A stretch of DNA of 64,000 bases, taken from contig NZ_RXHU01000011.1 of NCBI RefSeq assembly GCF_003955665.1, positions 1-64,000 on the forward strand. Direction: 5' to 3'. This document shows, piece by piece, positions 61,160 through 64,000 of the stretch (the stretch's first letter is position 1; each line of letters starts with the position of its first letter). The notes beneath the pieces were generated by a model, which saw only the letters and a list, made by a program, of their open reading frames with translations, was not told the origin of the DNA and searched no databases. The position numbers and the translations under genes were made by a program. The stretch comes from Paenibacillus whitsoniae (GTDB lineage: Bacteria > Bacillota > Bacilli > Paenibacillales > NBRC-103111).

Positions 61160-63253
61160 TCAACCATGTGCAGCAGAACGAAGCAATAATTCCCTGGAAA
61201 CACCATATTCATGGCAGAAATGGGAGTTCCAGAGCTGCAGAAGCCAGCCTTCGGAATCAGCCTCGACTTTAAGCTGAAGTCCCTCTGGTTGAACTTGATT
61301 CCCATAACCGAATACATTGATCATCACCAACGTTCCACTCGCCTTCGCTCTCTCCACAACCGTTGTGCGCCGTTTCGTCGGCGGATTGTCAGGCGTTCGC
61401 GCTGTATACAGAACGGTCGCTTCGGAGCTCCATACAGCATGAAACACGTGCTCGCCTCCGATCGACCAGACCAGCATATCCGAGGGCAGCAGCGGCTTCG
61501 ACCGCTTGTTCTCAAAAAGCTCGGGAGCCAAACGGCTCAGGGGCTCGCTGGACGGACGCCAGTCGCCTGCCTCGGCCATCAGGTCCCCGCTCATGTGGTA
61601 CAACACCTCAATCTCACGCTCATCCGGCAACTGGACCGCCATGACATCAATCAGATATTGTTCGTGCAGCACATTCAGTCTGCGAACGACCGCCCCCCGA
61701 TATGCCTGCTCATCCCACGGACACATGGCCTCCGGCAGCGTGATGTTATTTTTCAAATGGTAGTCACGCTTTCGCCAATCTGCTTCGCTCACCACCCAGC
61801 TTCCCCATGTCTCATTCTGAAATGCGATGCGCTCCGCATCGACCGGCGGCTGATCCTGCCCGTTCAAGCAAACCGTATTATGTGAATACGTATGCTTATA
61901 CCAGGCGTAATGCATCGGTACCCCGTAAGCGGTCGTCCCTATATCCTCGAAGATCGGCTTAGCGTCGATGCCAAAGCTCAGCCCCAACCGGTCCATATGA
62001 TCATGCTCGCCGCCAAAAGGGCTGATCTTCACGAGCAGATGTGCGCCGCTAGGCAGCACCAGCTTCGTTAAACCGCTGCCGGAGGAAGAATAGCTGGTTG
62101 CCATCATCATCGCCAAGCTGCTGTTTCCATGAGGCTTTCCTTCCAAATCACAGCCATAAAGCAGGGCGTGCAACGTATTTCTTGGCACCGTGGAAAATCG
62201 TTCTCCTTTAAGAACCGGTTCTTGCGCAAGCCCATAAGCACGGCGCAGAACCTCGACATAGCGCTGTTCGCCATACCAGCCGTAAGCGAGCTCATAGAAG
62301 GGCACATACGTAAACAGGCTGCTGACGGAGCTTGCGTCATTTAGTCTCGGTAGCGAGCCGTCCGGCAATATAAAATTAAGCGGAAAATCGAACATGCACC
62401 GAAAGGCAGGATGGTAATGCAGTTCCCAGTCCGTATATTCAACCAGCATGCAGTAATAGAGCACAGAGTCGAAGGCGTAATAGTGATATGTGAACGCGCC
62501 CTCGTACCAAAATCCGCCCGGCAGCACGCCCCTGTCAAGCTGATCCAGCAGGCCATACTCTCCCTCCAACCCGGCTTGTCTCACCGCGTCATCCCCGAGT
62601 ACGACGCCCAGCATGGCAATCGCCGATGTAATCAGCACCGCGTGATTGTGAAGTTGGCTTTCTTTATGCGCGATGAGAAAAGCGGCACAGGGCCGAAATA
62701 GGCCTTCGCGGATCGCTCGCCGGGCCTCTTCGTCCAGCTTATCTTCGATGCACCGATAAGCCAGCACGAGATCGATGATCCAATGCGCTTCGTCCAGCGT
62801 CTGGGCGAATAGCTTGCCCGGTCCATTGTACGGGATGTCGCCATGCACCTCGAAGCTGTCATAATGCGCGGCATATTGCAACAGCGCGTCCTTCACAAGC
62901 GCGCGCCACGCATCCCGGCTATCCTCCATCCGGCTTGCGAAGGCGATCTTCTTAATGCCTGTGCCGATGCCGCTATGCCGCAGCGAAACCCATGCGCCGT
63001 TAAACGGCTCGCCCGTCCACACCTTCCCGCAGACCGGGCAGGGATGCTCAAGGGGGCGGCGCAGATCAAACGACAGCCGAGCGGCATCATCCGGACAGTA
63101 ATAATAATGCCCCCAGTTGCCGTGTTCGCCGTCCTGGATGTCAAGCGGCAGCTGAGCTGCTTCTTCCGCAGCCCGGCGCAGCGACTCCGCGGCATCACGA
63201 AACGCCGGTTTCTTGGCATTTTCCCGCAATAGGGCCCAACGCATTTCGTTCAT
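61160..63253 (-). CDS. Heparinase II/III-family lyase, cytoplasmic
   Basis: 697 residues without signal peptide, so it acts inside the cell. N-terminal alpha-toroid with CPVCGKVW (possible metal or structural knuckle), HNHAVLITSAIAMLG and GGFWYEGAFTYHYYA; C-terminal beta-sandwich opening at SSLAMMMATSYSSSGSGLTKLVLPSGAHLLVKISPFGGEHDHMDRLGLSFG and KHTYSHNTVCLNG, the family's catalytic His region. Related families act on heparin, heparan and alginate oligosaccharides. Logical role: cleaving oligosaccharides that the PL8 enzyme releases and the transporter imports. Its ATG overlaps the regulator stop by 4 bp. Confidence 0.88.
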   Translation of the reverse strand: MNEMRWALLRENAKKPAFRDAAESLRRAAEEAAQLPLDIQDGEHGNWGHYYYCPDDAARLSFDLRRPLEHPCPVCGKVWTGEPFNGAWVSLRHSGIGTGIKKIAFASRMEDSRDAWRALVKDALLQYAAHYDSFEVHGDIPYNGPGKLFAQTLDEAHWIIDLVLAYRCIEDKLDEEARRAIREGLFRPCAAFLIAHKESQLHNHAVLITSAIAMLGVVLGDDAVRQAGLEGEYGLLDQLDRGVLPGGFWYEGAFTYHYYAFDSVLYYCMLVEYTDWELHYHPAFRCMFDFPLNFILPDGSLPRLNDASSVSSLFTYVPFYELAYGWYGEQRYVEVLRRAYGLAQEPVLKGERFSTVPRNTLHALLYGCDLEGKPHGNSSLAMMMATSYSSSGSGLTKLVLPSGAHLLVKISPFGGEHDHMDRLGLSFGIDAKPIFEDIGTTAYGVPMHYAWYKHTYSHNTVCLNGQDQPPVDAERIAFQNETWGSWVVSEADWRKRDYHLKNNITLPEAMCPWDEQAYRGAVVRRLNVLHEQYLIDVMAVQLPDEREIEVLYHMSGDLMAEAGDWRPSSEPLSRLAPELFENKRSKPLLPSDMLVWSIGGEHVFHAVWSSEATVLYTARTPDNPPTKRRTTVVERAKASGTLVMINVFGYGNQVQPEGLQLKVEADSEGWLLQLWNSHFCHEYGVSRELLLRSAAHG

Positions 63254-64000
63254 CGGTTCTCCACCTCTTCCGCAGAACTCGCCGGGGACACCTTGCCTAA
63301 ATAATGCTGCTTGAATTCGGAAGGTGTCATGCCGATTTGCTTTTTGAACACGTCGCTGAAATATCTGCGCTCCACAAATCCCAGCGTATCCGAGATTTCC
63401 TGCACATGCCGATCCTCCAGCAGCATTGCTTTCGCCCGCTCCATCCGCTCCTGCGTGACGAACTGATTGAACGTTATGCCGGTGTGCCGTTTGAATAAAT
63501 TCGCAAAATAACTGCCGCTTAAATGCACCTGCTTGGCACAGTGATTAACCGTAAGATTGAGCTGTAAATTACTGCGGATGTAGGCGACCGCCTCCTGGAT
63601 CACTTTTGCCGATTCGGTCGAATGCTTACCCGCAATGAACCGGCAGCCTAATTCGCCCAACTCCTTTATTCCTTGCTGTAAATCTTTTAAAGATGCCGAC
63701 GATGCTTGACGTACCGCTCTGGCTTTGGATTCGACAACGGCATACTCGTCCTCCGTCAGCTTCTCTTGAAACACGCGGAGCATCATATACCCCAGCTCAT
63801 TCAACGCTTTGTCGATGCTTTCCGGCTCGGGCAGCGGCACCGTCCCCATCAGCTCGGCAAAAAACTCCTCCAACAGCGCGGTCGCCTGCTCCCGGTTTCC
63901 CGAGCGCAAGGCGTAGAACAGCTCTTGCTCCTTCGCTAAAGGATAGCGCGGCAGCGGGGGCTCGGAGCTCGCAATATCGTCATACACAATGACGCCGTTC
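63250..64000 (-). CDS. AraC-type (YesN-like) regulator, truncated by the window edge
   Basis: The last 249 codons of a gene that continues beyond base 64000; the frame is open to the edge (NGVIVYDD before the first possible GTG). The C-terminal AraC HTH is complete: NLTVNHCAKQVHLSGSYFANLFKRHTGITFNQFVTQERMERAKAML and ISDTLGFVERRYFSDVFKKQIGMTPSEFKQHYL. The visible middle region (FYALRSGNREQATALLEEFFAELMG) is of the kind found in YesN proteins, so a receiver domain is expected further right. Likely partner of the kinase at 52388 and controller of this locus. Confidence 0.85.
   Translation of the reverse strand, partial: NGVIVYDDIASSEPPLPRYPLAKEQELFYALRSGNREQATALLEEFFAELMGTVPLPEPESIDKALNELGYMMLRVFQEKLTEDEYAVVESKARAVRQASSASLKDLQQGIKELGELGCRFIAGKHSTESAKVIQEAVAYIRSNLQLNLTVNHCAKQVHLSGSYFANLFKRHTGITFNQFVTQERMERAKAMLLEDRHVQEISDTLGFVERRYFSDVFKKQIGMTPSEFKQHYLGKVSPASSAEEVENR

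Overview
The window reads as chromosomal DNA of an endospore-forming Gram-positive of the Paenibacillus type. This is inference from gene content: glycine betaine transporter genes with close Bacillus counterparts, YesM/YesN two-component pairs beside ATPase-less sugar transporters, CcpA cre sites, two Spo0A-like boxes, a copper-amine-oxidase-like stalk domain on an NlpC/P60 hydrolase, and a Gram-positive Tad pilus locus. The first 20 bases are Nextera/Tn5 adapter sequence, so base 1 is a contig end and not biology. Nearly all genes lie on the minus strand.

Region 1 (0.2-3.6 kb) holds an IS4-family element dropped just behind the stop codon of a secreted protein gene, separating it from its terminator, plus one small plus-strand gene. 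Region 2 (3.6-22.1 kb) is the most interesting part: a polymorphic toxin locus. A 2372-residue secreted protein with eight PPC-type repeats ends in a pretoxin HINT domain and a kinase-like C-terminal domain, followed by a candidate immunity gene and an RDD-family membrane protein gene. Downstream lie two more cassettes with the same order (HINT, unrelated toxin tip, immunity candidate, RDD gene). Their toxin tips are an AHH/HNH-type nuclease and a probable PD-(D/E)XK nuclease. Both cassettes lack the secreted N-terminal part and the HINT catalytic Cys, begin at the same HINT codon, and abut IS110 sequence (one intact element, one remnant). A small mobile island (serine recombinase, Rep-like initiator, XRE regulator, HGGxSTG protein) sits between cassette 3 and cassette 2. 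A decayed scrap of the large gene's PPC region lies beyond cassette 1. The shared HINT and RDD blocks look like homology arms bracketing exchangeable toxin/immunity pairs.

Region 3 (22.1-34.9 kb) carries a 1765-residue repeat-rich secreted adhesin-like protein in the same run as the toxin gene, then a Tad/Flp pilus operon (two pseudopilin-like proteins, TadC, TadB, CpaB, CpaE, CpaF, Flp). Divergent to it are a DUF192 gene and a LytTR response regulator whose promoter carries the Spo0A-like boxes. Region 4 (35.2-38.8 kb) pairs an MglB-like sugar-binding lipoprotein with a membrane GGDEF-EAL protein.

Region 5 (38.9-64 kb) is metabolic and looks more GC-rich by eye. It has a CUT1 sugar transporter with two paralogous binding proteins and a YesM/YesN pair with three cre sites; an NlpC/P60 hydrolase; the opuA glycine betaine operon with a divergent GbsR-type regulator; and a polysaccharide locus. 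That locus contains a secreted PL8 lyase with two C-terminal DNRLRE/CBM96-like domains, a cytoplasmic heparinase II/III-family lyase, a second CUT1 transporter, a YesM kinase and an AraC-type regulator cut by the right edge.
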